64,000 nucleotides of DNA, from assembly GCF_026241165.1 (NCBI RefSeq), contig NZ_JAPFQN010000005.1, positions 641,821-705,820 on the forward strand, read 5' to 3'. A program made the translations under genes and the position numbers. Positions within the stretch are counted from its first letter, which is position 1. Every line of letters starts with the position of its first letter. Source of the stretch: Mangrovivirga halotolerans. GTDB taxonomy: Bacteria > Bacteroidota > Bacteroidia > Cytophagales > Cyclobacteriaceae. A model generated the notes under the pieces. The model was not told where the DNA came from and did no database searches. It worked only from the letters and a program-made list of their open reading frames with translations. This document shows positions 9,807 through 19,058 of this stretch, one piece after another.

Positions 9807-9810
9807 AAAA
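9790..9810. promoter_or_regulatory. Inverted repeat over the glnN -33 box, candidate operator
   Basis: TTTTTTGC, a five-base spacer and GCAAAAAA form a perfect inverted repeat with 8-base arms. It contains the TTG at 9804-9806, so a bound protein would compete with or position RNA polymerase. The regulator is unknown; it does not match the GlnR or NtcA site consensus that I know. Confidence 0.45.
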
Positions 9811-9975
9811 ATTGTGTCTTTCAGCCTTTTTTTTCACCCAATTTAAGTGAATTTTCAAAAAAACAGCAGAAAAGAGATGAAAAAAATAACGAAAACAGTG
9901 AAAAAGCATATTATTTGATGAAATACATAATTATGGAACTTTTAACAATGTAATATCTTCCAACACGCTTATACC

Positions 9976-9993
9976 ATTTACTATATAGTAAAT
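9976..9993. promoter_or_regulatory. 18-base perfect palindrome upstream of mtaB
   Basis: ATTTACTATATAGTAAAT reads the same on both strands and ends 14 bases before the mtaB -7 box, so it covers the -33 region. It could be an operator for a dimeric regulator. AT-richness makes chance occurrence more likely than in balanced DNA. Confidence 0.4.
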
Positions 9994-10007
9994 AGTATCA
10001 TTTTTAG

Positions 10008-10015
10008 TAATTTTG
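10008..10015 (+). promoter_or_regulatory. Candidate -7 box of mtaB
   Basis: TAATTTTG matches TAnnTTTG exactly and ends 4 bases before the ATG at 10020. Transcription from it would start at or very near the ATG, so the mRNA would be almost leaderless. No TTG is found at the usual -33 spacing. Confidence 0.45.
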
Positions 10016-10019
10016 CGCC

Positions 10020-11345
10020 ATGAGCAAAAAAGTAGCATTTTATACATTAGGATGTAAATTGAATTTTTCTGAAACCTCAACTATTTCAAGACAATTCGAG
10101 GAAAAAGGATTTAAGAAAGTTCCATTTACAGACACTCCGGAAATTTATATTATTAATACATGTTCTGTCACTGACAATGCTGATAAAAAATGCAGAAAGA
10201 TAGTGAGAGAGGCTCGTTCGATATCACCGGACTCTTATATAGCAATTATAGGGTGTTATGCTCAATTAAAACCCAAAGAAATCTCTGAAATCAAAGGAGT
10301 TGATGCAGTTTTGGGTGCTGCGGAAAAATTCAGGCTAATCGAATTGCTTGATGGCTTTATAAAAGAAAAAGAAACAAGGGTACTCGCTTCAGAGGTTTCA
10401 GAGGCAAAAGACTTTGTTCATTCTCATTCAATTAATGACAGAACCAGAACTTTTCTGAAAATCCAGGACGGATGTAATTACTTATGTTCATTTTGTACTA
10501 TCCCGCTTGCCAGGGGTAAATCGAGAAGTGACACCATAGAAAACATCCTTAATAAAGCCAACGAAATCGCTCAAACCGATGTCAAAGAGGTAGTTCTTAC
10601 AGGTGTAAACACAGGTGATTATGGCATTGTTGATGGGAAACGAAAATATCGATTTTTCGACCTTGTTAAGGAACTTGATCAGGTAAAAGGCCTGGATAGA
10701 ATTAGAATTTCATCTATTGAACCTAATTTATTAAGTAATGACATTATAAGTTTTGCCGCTGAAAGCAAAAGATTTGTTCCTCATTTCCATATTCCTCTTC
10801 AATCAGGAAGCAATAAGATCCTTAAATTAATGAGAAGGAGATACCTTAGAGAATTGTATGCTGAGAGAGTTGCCAAGATCAAATCATTAATGCCTGATGC
10901 ATGTATAGGTGTGGATGTAATTGTCGGGTTTCCAGGTGAAACAGATGAGGATTTTATGGAGACATATAATTTCTTAAATGAACTTGATATTTCTTATTTA
11001 CATGTTTTCACTTATTCGGAGCGAGCAAATACTGATGCTGTAGAACACAAAGATGTTGTTCCGATGAAAATCCGTAATAAGAGATCTAAGATGCTAAGAA
11101 TTTTATCTGAAAAGAAAAGAAGACATTTTTATGAATCTCAACTAGGGAAAAACCACGTTGTTTTATTTGAAGATGATATTAGTGATGATGGTATGATGCA
11201 TGGTTTTACAGAAAATTATGTAAGGGTTTCTGCAAAATATGATCCTGTTTTAATTAATGAATTGAAAAAGGTAAGGCTTGAAAGAATTGAGGATGATGGC
11301 AGAGTATCTGTAACTGAAATAGAAAATGAAGTGTTGGCACATTAA
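10020..11345 (+). CDS. mtaB: tRNA threonylcarbamoyladenosine (t6A37) methylthiotransferase MtaB
   Basis: This is a 441-residue radical-SAM methylthiotransferase that converts t6A37 of ANN-decoding tRNAs to ms2t6A. The N-terminal UPF0004 domain carries the three cysteines for one iron-sulfur cluster (Cys12, Cys48 in NTCSV, Cys79 in GCYAQ). The radical-SAM domain has the CxxxCxxC motif (Cys152, Cys156, Cys159 in GCNYLCSFC), followed by LTGVNTGDYG. A TRAM-like tail follows residue 375. The start GCKLNFSET distinguishes MtaB from MiaB and RimO, which have different N-terminal signatures. The gene is monocistronic, with a near-leaderless promoter and a terminator that overlaps its last codons. Confidence 0.94.
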   Translation: MSKKVAFYTLGCKLNFSETSTISRQFEEKGFKKVPFTDTPEIYIINTCSVTDNADKKCRKIVREARSISPDSYIAIIGCYAQLKPKEISEIKGVDAVLGAAEKFRLIELLDGFIKEKETRVLASEVSEAKDFVHSHSINDRTRTFLKIQDGCNYLCSFCTIPLARGKSRSDTIENILNKANEIAQTDVKEVVLTGVNTGDYGIVDGKRKYRFFDLVKELDQVKGLDRIRISSIEPNLLSNDIISFAAESKRFVPHFHIPLQSGSNKILKLMRRRYLRELYAERVAKIKSLMPDACIGVDVIVGFPGETDEDFMETYNFLNELDISYLHVFTYSERANTDAVEHKDVVPMKIRNKRSKMLRILSEKKRRHFYESQLGKNHVVLFEDDISDDGMMHGFTENYVRVSAKYDPVLINELKKVRLERIEDDGRVSVTEIENEVLAH

Positions 11346-11361
11346 AAGCCAACACTTTTTA
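11330..11361 (+). terminator. Terminator of mtaB, overlapping its stop codon
   Basis: AGTGTTGGC (11330-11338) pairs with GCCAACACT (11348-11356), followed by TTTTT. The left arm encodes the last residues of MtaB and the loop holds the TAA. The run of T also reaches the stop of the convergent bshB1. Confidence 0.8.
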
Positions 11362-12090
11362 TAATAGTGAATCTAAGTCTTTTATTCCTAGCGAAGTATT
11401 GGTAGTGAATCCTTCTCCATATTTCACTCCGACTTTATGTCCGAATTCCTTAGCTCTTGCTTCAAGGAAATCTATAAATCCCGGCCGTGATATAAATGTT
11501 TCAGGTTCATCAGAATCAGCTGATTGATCTCCTGTAAAAAACTGAGTTTTAAAAGCTTTAACAGACTCCATCTTTTTATCCCAAAATTCACTTACATCAA
11601 CAATAAAATCTGGTTGGATAAAATCATTTTGAATAAAATGATATACTTTATCAGGTCTCCAGGCTTCCTGGGAAAGCCCGTTTTCATCAAAAGTTTCTAT
11701 TTTGATCAACCCTGATAAAAAAGCTGAATCTCTAACAAGCTCAGCTGCCTTACCATGATCGGGATGTCGGTCTCTTATCGCATTTGTCAGAATGATCCTG
11801 GGCTTAAACTTTCTGATCGCCTTTATAACTTTCTTTTGATACTCAGGAGTATTGGCAAAAAAACCGTCAGGCAGATCGATACATTCTCTGACGTCAAGAT
11901 CTAAAATAGCAGAAGAGGCTGCGGCCTCTTCTGCTCTTGTTTTATCTGTCCCTCTGGTTCCTAGTTCTCCTCTGGTGAGATCTACAACACCAACTTTCTG
12001 CCCAAGAGACTTATGCTTTAATAATGTACCGGCACACGATAGTTCTACATCATCAGGATGAGCGGCTATTGCCAGAATATCAATTTTCAT
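11359..12090 (-). CDS. bshB1: Bacillithiol biosynthesis deacetylase BshB1 (GlcNAc-malate deacetylase)
   Basis: A LmbE/PIG-L-type zinc deacetylase of 243 residues that removes the acetyl group from N-acetylglucosaminyl-malate, the second step of bacillithiol synthesis. Zinc-binding motifs are AHPDDVE near the N-terminus and RHPDHGKA near residue 110. The sequence ILAIAAHPDDVELSCAGTL with LTRGELGTRG is typical of BshB1. I take the ATG at 12090 as the start; a TTG at 12102 would put four extra residues just behind the trxB stop and is less likely. It follows trxB by 14 bases, so the two thiol-redox genes probably share a transcript. bshA and bshC are not in the window. Confidence 0.93.
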   Translation of the reverse strand: MKIDILAIAAHPDDVELSCAGTLLKHKSLGQKVGVVDLTRGELGTRGTDKTRAEEAAASSAILDLDVRECIDLPDGFFANTPEYQKKVIKAIRKFKPRIILTNAIRDRHPDHGKAAELVRDSAFLSGLIKIETFDENGLSQEAWRPDKVYHFIQNDFIQPDFIVDVSEFWDKKMESVKAFKTQFFTGDQSADSDEPETFISRPGFIDFLEARAKEFGHKVGVKYGEGFTTNTSLGIKDLDSLL

Positions 12091-12104
12091 AATCTTATTC
12101 AAGG

Positions 12105-13061
12105 TTATGATTTAGCTACTTCTTCTTCCATTTCTTTAGCAGCAAGGAATCTTTCTGCATCAAGAGCAGCCATACATCCTGAACCGGCAGCTGTTACGGC
12201 CTGCCTGTAAATAGAATCTTGCGCATCACCACTTGCGAAAACACCTTCTACATTAGTTAAAGATGATTTACCAAGAGTTTTTATGTAACCCGTGGATTCC
12301 ATATCGATATAACCTTCAAAGATCTCTGTATTAGGTTTATGTCCTATTGCTACAAAGAAACCCTGGGCTTCGATATCGTACTCTTCACCAGTAACATTAT
12401 TTTTGACTCTGGCGCCAGTTACTTCCTCTTCACCAAGAACTTCTACTGTCTCAGTATTCCAGAGCACTTCAATATTTTTGGCGTTATCAACTCTTTTTTG
12501 CATGATCGTACTTGCTCTCATTTCATCACGACGTACGAGCATATATACTTTATTCGCAAGCTTTGACAGGTAAGTAGCCTCTTCACAAGCTGTATCACCT
12601 CCTCCGACTACAACTACATCCTGACCACGGAAAAAGAATCCATCACAAACTGCACAGGCAGAAACACCTTTACTATTAAGTCTTTGTTCTGATTCAAGTC
12701 CAAGCCATTTAGCTGATGCACCAGTTGAAATAATTACAGCCTTTGCAGTTATCTCATGCTTGTCATCAACTATTAATTTATGAGGATATCCTGAAAAATC
12801 TACTTTGGTAACCATACCATACCTGATATCAGCTCCAAATCTCTCAGCTTGTTTCTGGAAATCAACCATCATTTGAGGACCGTTGATACCATCAGGATAT
12901 CCAGGGTAATTTTCAACATCATTAGTGATTGTTAACTGACCTCCGGGCTGACCTCCTTGAAATAAAACAGGTTTTAATCCTGCTCTAGATGCATAAAGAG
13001 CTGCAGTATAACCCGCTGGCCCGGAACCGATAATTACTAAATCAATATTTTCTGTAGTCAT
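12105..13061 (-). CDS. trxB: Thioredoxin reductase (NADPH)
   Basis: A 318-residue flavoprotein that reduces thioredoxin (or a thioredoxin-like bacilliredoxin partner) with NADPH. The FAD-binding GSGPAG motif lies at residues 12-17, the redox-active pair is Cys136-Ala-Val-Cys139 (SACAVCDG), the NADPH-binding GGGDTACEEA is near 155, and the C-terminal FAD motif VFASGDAQD is near 280. All hallmarks of the low-molecular-weight type are intact. It is the first gene of a likely pair with bshB1 and lies 70 bases downstream of the rpoD terminator, so it should have its own promoter there. Confidence 0.96.
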   Translation of the reverse strand: MTTENIDLVIIGSGPAGYTAALYASRAGLKPVLFQGGQPGGQLTITNDVENYPGYPDGINGPQMMVDFQKQAERFGADIRYGMVTKVDFSGYPHKLIVDDKHEITAKAVIISTGASAKWLGLESEQRLNSKGVSACAVCDGFFFRGQDVVVVGGGDTACEEATYLSKLANKVYMLVRRDEMRASTIMQKRVDNAKNIEVLWNTETVEVLGEEEVTGARVKNNVTGEEYDIEAQGFFVAIGHKPNTEIFEGYIDMESTGYIKTLGKSSLTNVEGVFASGDAQDSIYRQAVTAAGSGCMAALDAERFLAAKEMEEEVAKS

Positions 13062-13132
13062 TATAATTAAATAGTTATTACACTTTTGTTAAAACAAACT
13101 ATAGTCCTAAACGGAAAAGTTGCCGTAAAGTT

Positions 13133-13158
13133 AAAAAAAAAGGCCTCAAATTGAGACC
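13133..13158 (-). terminator. Terminator of the primary sigma factor gene
   Basis: On the minus strand GGTCTCA and TGAGGCC pair (one U-G pair) around a three-base loop, followed by a run of nine T. It is 30 bases after the stop at 13188. Confidence 0.82.
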
Positions 13159-13187
13159 TTTTTCCTTAATGTAAATTTTTTATCATA

Positions 13188-14051
13188 TTATCCAAGATAT
13201 GTTTTCAATGCTCTGCTTCTACTAGTATGCCTAAGCCTTCTAATGGCTTTTTCTTTTATTTGTCTCACTCTTTCCCTTGTGAGATTAAATCTCTCACCAA
13301 TTTCTTCAAGAGTTAATGCATGCTCACCATTAAGTCCAAAGTAAAGCATTATAACATCTGCTTCCCTTGCTGTCAAAGTTGAAAGAGCTCTTAATACTTC
13401 TCTACGCAAAGAATCACTCATTAATTCAAGGTCAGGCTTATCTTCTCCCTCATTCTCGAGTACATCTAGCAAACTATTTTCTTCTCCCTGGCTAAATGGC
13501 GCATCCATAGATACATGGCGACCACTGATTTTCATAGTATCAACTACTTCACTGGCAGTTATTTCAAGCACATCAGCTAACTCTTCAGGAGATGGCTCTC
13601 TTTCGTATTTTTGCTCCAGATCAGAAAAAGTCTTTGATATCTTGTTCAAAGAACCAACTCTATTTAATGGTAATCTGACAATTCGTGATTGTTCTGCTAA
13701 TGCTTGTAAAATAGATTGGCGGATCCACCATACAGCATATGAAATAAACTTAAATCCTCTTGTCTCATCAAATCTTTGAGCAGCTTTGATCAAACCAAGA
13801 TTTCCCTCGTTAATCAAATCACCCAGGGTAAGCCCCTGATTCTGGTATTGTTTTGCTACTGAAACTACAAACCTGAGGTTTGCCTTGGTTAATTTTTCTA
13901 GTGCCAGTTGATCTCCCTGCTTAATACGTACAGCCAGTTCAACTTCTTCATCCGGTGATAACAGATCTACTTTACCAATCTCTTGCAAATATTTATCAAG
14001 TGATTGACTTTCTCTGTTAGTGATTTGTTTACTGATTTTAAGTTGTCTCAT
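13188..14051 (-). CDS. rpoD: Primary RNA polymerase sigma factor (RpoD/SigA)
   Basis: A 287-residue sigma-70 protein with region 1.2 ([20 protein letters not shown]), the full region 2 ([58 protein letters not shown]), region 3 and region 4 with the helix-turn-helix ([29 protein letters not shown]). The short form without region 1.1 is typical for the vegetative sigma of Bacteroidota, which recognises TTG / TAnnTTTG promoters such as those listed in this window. It is monocistronic with its own terminator. The start at 14051 gives the usual [16 protein letters not shown]-terminus of the family. Confidence 0.96.
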   Translation of the reverse strand: MRQLKISKQITNRESQSLDKYLQEIGKVDLLSPDEEVELAVRIKQGDQLALEKLTKANLRFVVSVAKQYQNQGLTLGDLINEGNLGLIKAAQRFDETRGFKFISYAVWWIRQSILQALAEQSRIVRLPLNRVGSLNKISKTFSDLEQKYEREPSPEELADVLEITASEVVDTMKISGRHVSMDAPFSQGEENSLLDVLENEGEDKPDLELMSDSLRREVLRALSTLTAREADVIMLYFGLNGEHALTLEEIGERFNLTRERVRQIKEKAIRRLRHTSRSRALKTYLG

Positions 14052-14467
14052 TCGTTGTTTTTTATGATCCCACCTTAAATATAATCCGTGAAGACGAATT
14101 CTACTAACAATTAATTAGCAATATTTCAAGTTATTTAAAAATTAATTGGGATGACAACAGTACTATGCAGAATAAAATTTTGCTATAATCTCAAATAACA
14201 CAGACGTTATCTTTCCTGAGATAAACAATTGAAAATATTAGATAAACACTAATTTATTAACGATCAGAAGGTAAATTAAAATTTAAACACCAATTAATAC
14301 AAATTAATTCCACCTCATTAAACTTAAAAAATTCTGAAGGTCAGGAGTTGACCAACCGAAATATTTTTGAATATTTTAAAGAAATATCAAAATCAACAAA
14401 AAATTCAAAAAAAAAGAGGACTTAAAGTCCTCTTTACAATCATTTTATTCATTATAATACAGATCAC
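14052..14467. other. Intergenic region between pnp and rpoD
   Basis: About 415 bases, very AT-rich. Apart from the pnp terminator (14407-14435) I see no gene and no RNA that I can name. The rpoD promoter must lie here. A TATATTTA element at about 14071-14078, read on the minus strand, is one mismatch from the -7 consensus and is only a weak candidate. Confidence 0.5.
14407..14435 (-). terminator. Terminator of pnp
   Basis: On the minus strand AAAGAGGAC and GTCCTCTTT pair around a five-base loop, followed by a long run of T. It is about 30 bases after the pnp stop. Confidence 0.88.
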
Positions 14468-16615
14468 TTATTCCTTATTTTGACGCTCTTTACGCGGAGG
14501 TCTTGGAAGAAGTGCTTTTCTTGACAATTTAAATTTACCGGTCTTCTTATCGATATCTAATAATTTAACCTGGACTTCTTCACCTATTTCAAGAACGCCT
14601 TCCATATTTTCTACTCGTTCCCATTTGATTTCTGAAATATGCAGTAATCCTTCTTTACCAGGCATAAATTCTATAAATGCACCAAAAGGCATAATAGACT
14701 TCACAGTTCCGGTATAAGTTTCACCAACTTCAGGAAGAGCAACAATAGCTTTCACTCTATCTGCTGCCATCTTCATTTTATCCTTATCGTTAGCAAAAAT
14801 ATTCACTAAACCGTGATTATCTTTTTCTTCAACAATAATAGTAGCTCCAGATTCTTTTTGAATTTCCTGAATAATCTTTCCACCAGGCCCGATTACAGCT
14901 CCTATTTGATCCAATCCTATTTTAATGGTTTCATATCTTGGAGCGTGTTCTTTATAATCTTCTCTAGGTGCAGAGATGGTTTTATTCATTTCTTCAAGAA
15001 TGTGCAGTCTCCCTTTCTTAGACTGCTCTAATGCCTCTTTCAAAATCTCATGAGATAATCCATCAATCTTGATGTCCATCTGACAAGCAGTGATACCATT
15101 CTTAGTACCTGTAACTTTAAAGTCCATATCCCCAAGATGATCTTCATCTCCTAGAATATCACTTAAAATTCTGTACTTACCAGTTTCAGGATCACTTACC
15201 ATACCCATGGCAATTCCGGAAACAGGATTTGAAATTGGCACTCCGGCATCCATCATTGCCATTGCCCCTGCACATACAGTAGCCATGGACGATGAACCAT
15301 TAGATTCAAGAATATCAGAAACTATTCTTATAGTATATGGATTATCCTCATCAGCTGGAACAACTTGTTTAAGCGCTCTTAGAGCAAGATTACCATGTCC
15401 AACTTCTCTTCGGCCAGGGCCTCTGTTAGGCCTTACCTCACCGGTAGAAAATCCAGGGAAATTATAATGCAATAAAAACTTATTTGTACCGCTATATACA
15501 GCCCCATCAATCATTTGTTCGTCCAGCTTGGTTCCAAGAGTACAAGTAGTCAATGACTGGGTTTCTCCTCTTGTAAATACAGCTGATCCGTGAGCTGAAG
15601 GAAGATAATCTACTTCAGACCAGATCGGCCTTATTTCGTCAAACTTACGACCATCAAGCCTTAATCCTTCATCAAGCATCAGATTTCTACATGCTTCTTT
15701 CTGGATATCCTTGAAGTACATTCCTATCAATACCTCATCGTATTCACTTTCTTCTCCAAGGCTATCTATGAATTCATCTTTGATGCTTTTGAACATATCA
15801 GATCTTACATCCTTATTAGCATGCTGTTGTTTAGCAATAGCATAAACCTTAGGATATAATTCCTGATGCATTTTATCTTTTAAGCCTTCATCGTGTTCTT
15901 CGTGGCTATATACTCTTTTCTCAGAAGTCCCGACTTCTTTTTCAAGCTCTAACTGAACTTCACACTGAGTTTTAATCGCTTCATGAGCAACCTTCAGAGC
16001 TTCAAGCATTTCATCTTCCTGAACCTCCTTCATCTCGCCCTCTACCATCATGATATTATCTTTGGTAGCAGCTACAATAAGGCTTATATCGCTTTCCTCA
16101 ATTTCTGATATCGGAGCGTTGATTTTCCACTCACCGTTTCTCCTGCTTACTCTAACCTCTGAAATTGGACCTCCAAAAGGTATATCAGAAACAGCAAGTG
16201 CCGATGAAGCCGCTAAAGCTGCAAGGGCGTCAGGTGAAATATCATCATCACTCGATATTAATTGAATCATTACTTGAGTATCCGCATGATAATCATCCGG
16301 AAACAGAGGCCTTAAGGCTCTGTCTACTAATCTACTGATCAGAACTTCGTGATCAGACAATCTTCCTTCTCTTTTTAGGAATCCACCAGGTATTTTACCT
16401 GCAGCAGCAAACTTCTCCTGATAATCTACACTTAACGGTAGAAAGTCAACTCCCTCCTTTGCCTCTTTACTCGATACTACAGTTGCCAATAACATGGTGT
16501 CTCCAAGACGAACGACAGCAGATCCATCGGCCTGCTTAGCTAACCGTCCTGTTTCAATAGTGATTTCTCTTCCATCCGGCAGTTGGATGGTTTTTATAAT
16601 TGCTTTAGGAATCAT
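14468..16615 (-). CDS. pnp: Polynucleotide phosphorylase
   Basis: The 715-residue enzyme degrades RNA 3' to 5' by phosphorolysis. It has two RNase PH-like domains (about residues 10-230 and 320-545, the second with [19 protein letters not shown] and SNGSSSMA), separated by an alpha-helical linker. A KH domain ([20 protein letters not shown], near 570) and an S1 domain ([28 protein letters not shown], near 640) follow. Length and domain order are standard. It follows rpsO, the common arrangement in many bacteria, but a strong terminator stands between the two (16684-16722). Expression would therefore depend on read-through or on a promoter in the 69-base gap. Confidence 0.97.
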   Translation of the reverse strand: MIPKAIIKTIQLPDGREITIETGRLAKQADGSAVVRLGDTMLLATVVSSKEAKEGVDFLPLSVDYQEKFAAAGKIPGGFLKREGRLSDHEVLISRLVDRALRPLFPDDYHADTQVMIQLISSDDDISPDALAALAASSALAVSDIPFGGPISEVRVSRRNGEWKINAPISEIEESDISLIVAATKDNIMMVEGEMKEVQEDEMLEALKVAHEAIKTQCEVQLELEKEVGTSEKRVYSHEEHDEGLKDKMHQELYPKVYAIAKQQHANKDVRSDMFKSIKDEFIDSLGEESEYDEVLIGMYFKDIQKEACRNLMLDEGLRLDGRKFDEIRPIWSEVDYLPSAHGSAVFTRGETQSLTTCTLGTKLDEQMIDGAVYSGTNKFLLHYNFPGFSTGEVRPNRGPGRREVGHGNLALRALKQVVPADEDNPYTIRIVSDILESNGSSSMATVCAGAMAMMDAGVPISNPVSGIAMGMVSDPETGKYRILSDILGDEDHLGDMDFKVTGTKNGITACQMDIKIDGLSHEILKEALEQSKKGRLHILEEMNKTISAPREDYKEHAPRYETIKIGLDQIGAVIGPGGKIIQEIQKESGATIIVEEKDNHGLVNIFANDKDKMKMAADRVKAIVALPEVGETYTGTVKSIMPFGAFIEFMPGKEGLLHISEIKWERVENMEGVLEIGEEVQVKLLDIDKKTGKFKLSRKALLPRPPRKERQNKE

Positions 16616-16683
16616 AAAGAATTGAAAATAATATTTAAAATTTTAATTAGATGGAGTTCAGACTTCAGACGAGAGCAATATAA

Positions 16684-16722
16684 TAAAAAAAGAGGGAATC
16701 CTATTAGAATCCCCTCTTTTGT
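16684..16722 (-). terminator. Terminator of rpsO
   Basis: On the minus strand a stem of about 13 pairs (AAAGAGGGGATTC with GATTCCCTCTTT-type arm, including G-U pairs) is followed by a run of T. It sits right after the rpsO stop and before pnp. Confidence 0.85.
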
Positions 16723-16725
16723 TGT

Positions 16726-17001
16726 TTATTTTCTCAATTTAAGCTCCTTTAGGATCGCTCTGTATCTTTCGATATCAATTTCCTGAAGGTAGTTAAGAAG
16801 TCTTCTTCTTTTACCTACCAATCTTAATAATCCTACTCTTGTTGAGTGATCTTTTTTGTTACTTTTCAGGTGGTTAGTCAAATGTGTGATTCTGTAAGTG
16901 AATAACGCAATTTGTGATTCAGCAGAACCTGTATCATCTTTTGACTTTAACCGACCATGATTTTCAAAGATCTCTTGTTTCTTTTCCTTTGTTAAATACA
17001 T
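16726..17001 (-). CDS. rpsO: 30S ribosomal protein S15
   Basis: A 91-residue protein with the typical S15 sequence: [50 protein letters not shown]. It binds 16S rRNA early in assembly of the small subunit platform. The length fits the family (about 89). It is transcribed from its own two-box promoter (17027-17057), ends at a terminator, and lies upstream of pnp. In other bacteria S15 represses its own mRNA; I cannot identify such a structure here. Confidence 0.97.
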   Translation of the reverse strand: MYLTKEKKQEIFENHGRLKSKDDTGSAESQIALFTYRITHLTNHLKSNKKDHSTRVGLLRLVGKRRRLLNYLQEIDIERYRAILKELKLRK

Positions 17002-17026
17002 GACTAGTTAAATTTTAAATGAGGTG

Positions 17027-17057
17027 CAAAATTATGTTATTCAATTAATGTTAACAA
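17027..17057 (-). promoter_or_regulatory. Promoter of rpsO (TTG - 20 bases - TAATTTTG)
   Basis: On the minus strand TTG (17057-17055) and TAATTTTG (17034-17027) are 20 bases apart, an exact consensus match. The start of transcription would be near 17021, about 20 bases before the ATG. Confidence 0.7.
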
Positions 17058-17065
17058 GTATTCCC

Positions 17066-18979
17066 TCACTTATTAAAGAACTTTTTCTTCAACCTTTTGA
17101 TTGCAACAGAATAAAAGTCGGCATCAAACAATCTGGCATCAACTCTTGCCTGTTGTAAAAAGTATATACCCAAAGGAAACAATATTATATTCGCCATCCA
17201 TGCCCCAAGAGTCGGATCAAGAACCTCTTCTTTACCCCATTTTTCACCGAAAATACTTAACACATAGTATATGATAAAAAATATCACCGAAACAATAGTA
17301 GGAAAACCTAACCCGCCCTTTTTAATAATCGACCCAAGAGGGGCTCCTATTAAAAACATGATTATGCAGGCAAAACTCATAGCAAACTTCTTATTGTACT
17401 CTACTATAAAAGCCCTGAGTTCTGCTTCTTTTTCTTTAATATTCTCACTTTTAGCCTCTATTCTACCCTTGTTTTGTCTTGCTCTTGTTAATGCTCGCCT
17501 AATTACTTGCTTTTGCGTGCCTTCAGAATCTATCCTTTCCTGGAATTTCTCCAGGTTATCCTCAACACTATTTTTTGATGATTTCTTTTCAGGTAAACTA
17601 ATCGGTGTTTCGTCACCTGCTATATCGTAATCAGAAGTATCCACTTTATTTGTATCTGACTCTGCAGGTAATTCCTCCTTCCCTTTCTCGTTTTCACTTT
17701 TGACATTTAAGTCTCTGGATCGACTTTGACGGTCTCTGATACGTTTACTATCCCTTATAGAATCCAGTTTACTTCTTAAGTCACCACTAATCTCCTTGTT
17801 AGCAACTACTGAACCTGGGCGATTTGTGCTTTCTTTGTCTCTTTCTTCTTTTCTATTTTTTAATGTTACAGAATCCTCTATTAAAATTGGTAAATCATCT
17901 TCTTTGATTCTTTTAGAATTATTATCAGCAAGTGAATCTGCAGGTGCATTTTTCTTTGCAATCTGAGAAGAGTCTATTTTAACTTCTTTCTTCCTGAGGT
18001 CTTCTAATGAATCATAATATTTAATCTGTTCTTCCAAATAATCGGGTGTCAGTTCCTGATTTACTCCATGGTGCAAGAAAAAAGATTTTGAATACTGAAA
18101 AACACTATATTCTGTTTTTACCACATCCTTTCGTATGCTATCAACGTCTACCAGCAATTGCTCTCGGTTTCGCATTATCCGATTCCTGGCAAAAAGATCT
18201 TTATCTGTCCTTTTCATATCAGTCATTGAAGACAGATCGAAAATGAAATAGGTCTTTTCAAACTCAGTTTTTATAAAATCAGCTGGTTCATTTCGTCGCC
18301 TTTTCAAAATTGATTTATTCGATTCTCCATCTGCATATCTAGCCCCATTAAACATTTCAAGCTTTAAATATCTACCTTCATTGATGGAAATCATTCGCCC
18401 TGAATCTGCAACGGTCAAACTTATATTACCATTGTGAGCCGAATGATCATATATCATTAAATCCTTAAGCAATTGTCGATCATCGTCTTTTCCGTTGATC
18501 TTAATACTATAATTTGGTATACCATTGTAGAAAACACCTTCCTTCAATTCCATTGAAGGCTTCTTTTGCTTTACATCCCATAATAAACTATATGCATTTA
18601 ATGCAGCCCGTGGAACCAGATAATAATTACTATAGTAAGCAGCGACAGAAAGAAATACTGAAAATATAAAAATTGGAAGTAAAGCTCTGACAAGAGAAAT
18701 ACCTGCTCCCTTTATAGCAGTCAATTCAAAATGCTGCCCCAGGTTCCCAAAAGTCATAATTGAAGAGAGTAGTATTGCTAAGGGTAAAGCCATAGGGGTT
18801 GTGACATAGGCAAAATTGAGGAATAATTCAGCATAGACGTCCGTTCCAAGGTCTTTGCCTATTATTTGATCCATATAGCGAAGTAATTGCTGAATCAGAA
18901 GTATAAACACAACGATACATAGGGTCAAAATAAAAGGACCTATAAAAGCTTTAAAAATAAGCTTGTCAATTTTTTTCAT
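17066..18979 (-). CDS. LptF/LptG-family (YjgP/YjgQ) permease with a long charged insert
   Basis: The family forms the membrane part of the ABC system that lifts lipopolysaccharide from the inner membrane. At 637 residues this protein is much longer than LptF or LptG of proteobacteria (about 360). The N-terminal helices (IFKAFIGPFILTLCIVVFILLIQQLLRYMDQIIGKDLG, then two more by about residue 125) and the C-terminal three helices (from about 525) are normal. Between the periplasmic jellyroll and the last helices is a low-complexity stretch of about 200 residues (roughly 310-520), rich in Lys, Glu, Asp, Ser and Arg. Its location relative to the membrane helices puts it in the periplasm. LptF and LptG cannot be told apart here, and no second copy lies in the window. 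Confidence 0.88.
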   Translation of the reverse strand: MKKIDKLIFKAFIGPFILTLCIVVFILLIQQLLRYMDQIIGKDLGTDVYAELFLNFAYVTTPMALPLAILLSSIMTFGNLGQHFELTAIKGAGISLVRALLPIFIFSVFLSVAAYYSNYYLVPRAALNAYSLLWDVKQKKPSMELKEGVFYNGIPNYSIKINGKDDDRQLLKDLMIYDHSAHNGNISLTVADSGRMISINEGRYLKLEMFNGARYADGESNKSILKRRRNEPADFIKTEFEKTYFIFDLSSMTDMKRTDKDLFARNRIMRNREQLLVDVDSIRKDVVKTEYSVFQYSKSFFLHHGVNQELTPDYLEEQIKYYDSLEDLRKKEVKIDSSQIAKKNAPADSLADNNSKRIKEDDLPILIEDSVTLKNRKEERDKESTNRPGSVVANKEISGDLRSKLDSIRDSKRIRDRQSRSRDLNVKSENEKGKEELPAESDTNKVDTSDYDIAGDETPISLPEKKSSKNSVEDNLEKFQERIDSEGTQKQVIRRALTRARQNKGRIEAKSENIKEKEAELRAFIVEYNKKFAMSFACIIMFLIGAPLGSIIKKGGLGFPTIVSVIFFIIYYVLSIFGEKWGKEEVLDPTLGAWMANIILFPLGIYFLQQARVDARLFDADFYSVAIKRLKKKFFNK

Positions 18980-19058
18980 TCAGGCTGGCTTTTTCCAAAA
19001 TTTAAAAGCAAAAATAATGCCTTATGTGGGGTAATAAAAAGTTTTTTAGAGTTGAATA

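Larger units (their letters stand above)
9717..10019. other. Divergent intergenic region between glnN and mtaB
   Basis: About 300 bases of AT-rich DNA without a gene. It holds a two-box promoter for glnN (9775-9806), an inverted repeat over its -33 box (9790-9810), an 18-base perfect palindrome (9976-9993) and a -7 box for mtaB (10008-10015). The middle part (about 9820-9970) is A-rich and shows nothing further that I can name. Confidence 0.6.

Noticed and set aside
12091..12102. TTG at 12102 as bshB1 start
   Set aside because: It adds four residues before MKIDILAIAAHPDD, the usual N-terminus of the family, and lies 2 bases from the trxB stop.
14052..14406. A small RNA or small gene between pnp and rpoD
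   Set aside because: No stable hairpin series, no promoter-terminator pair and no convincing frame beyond the pnp terminator.
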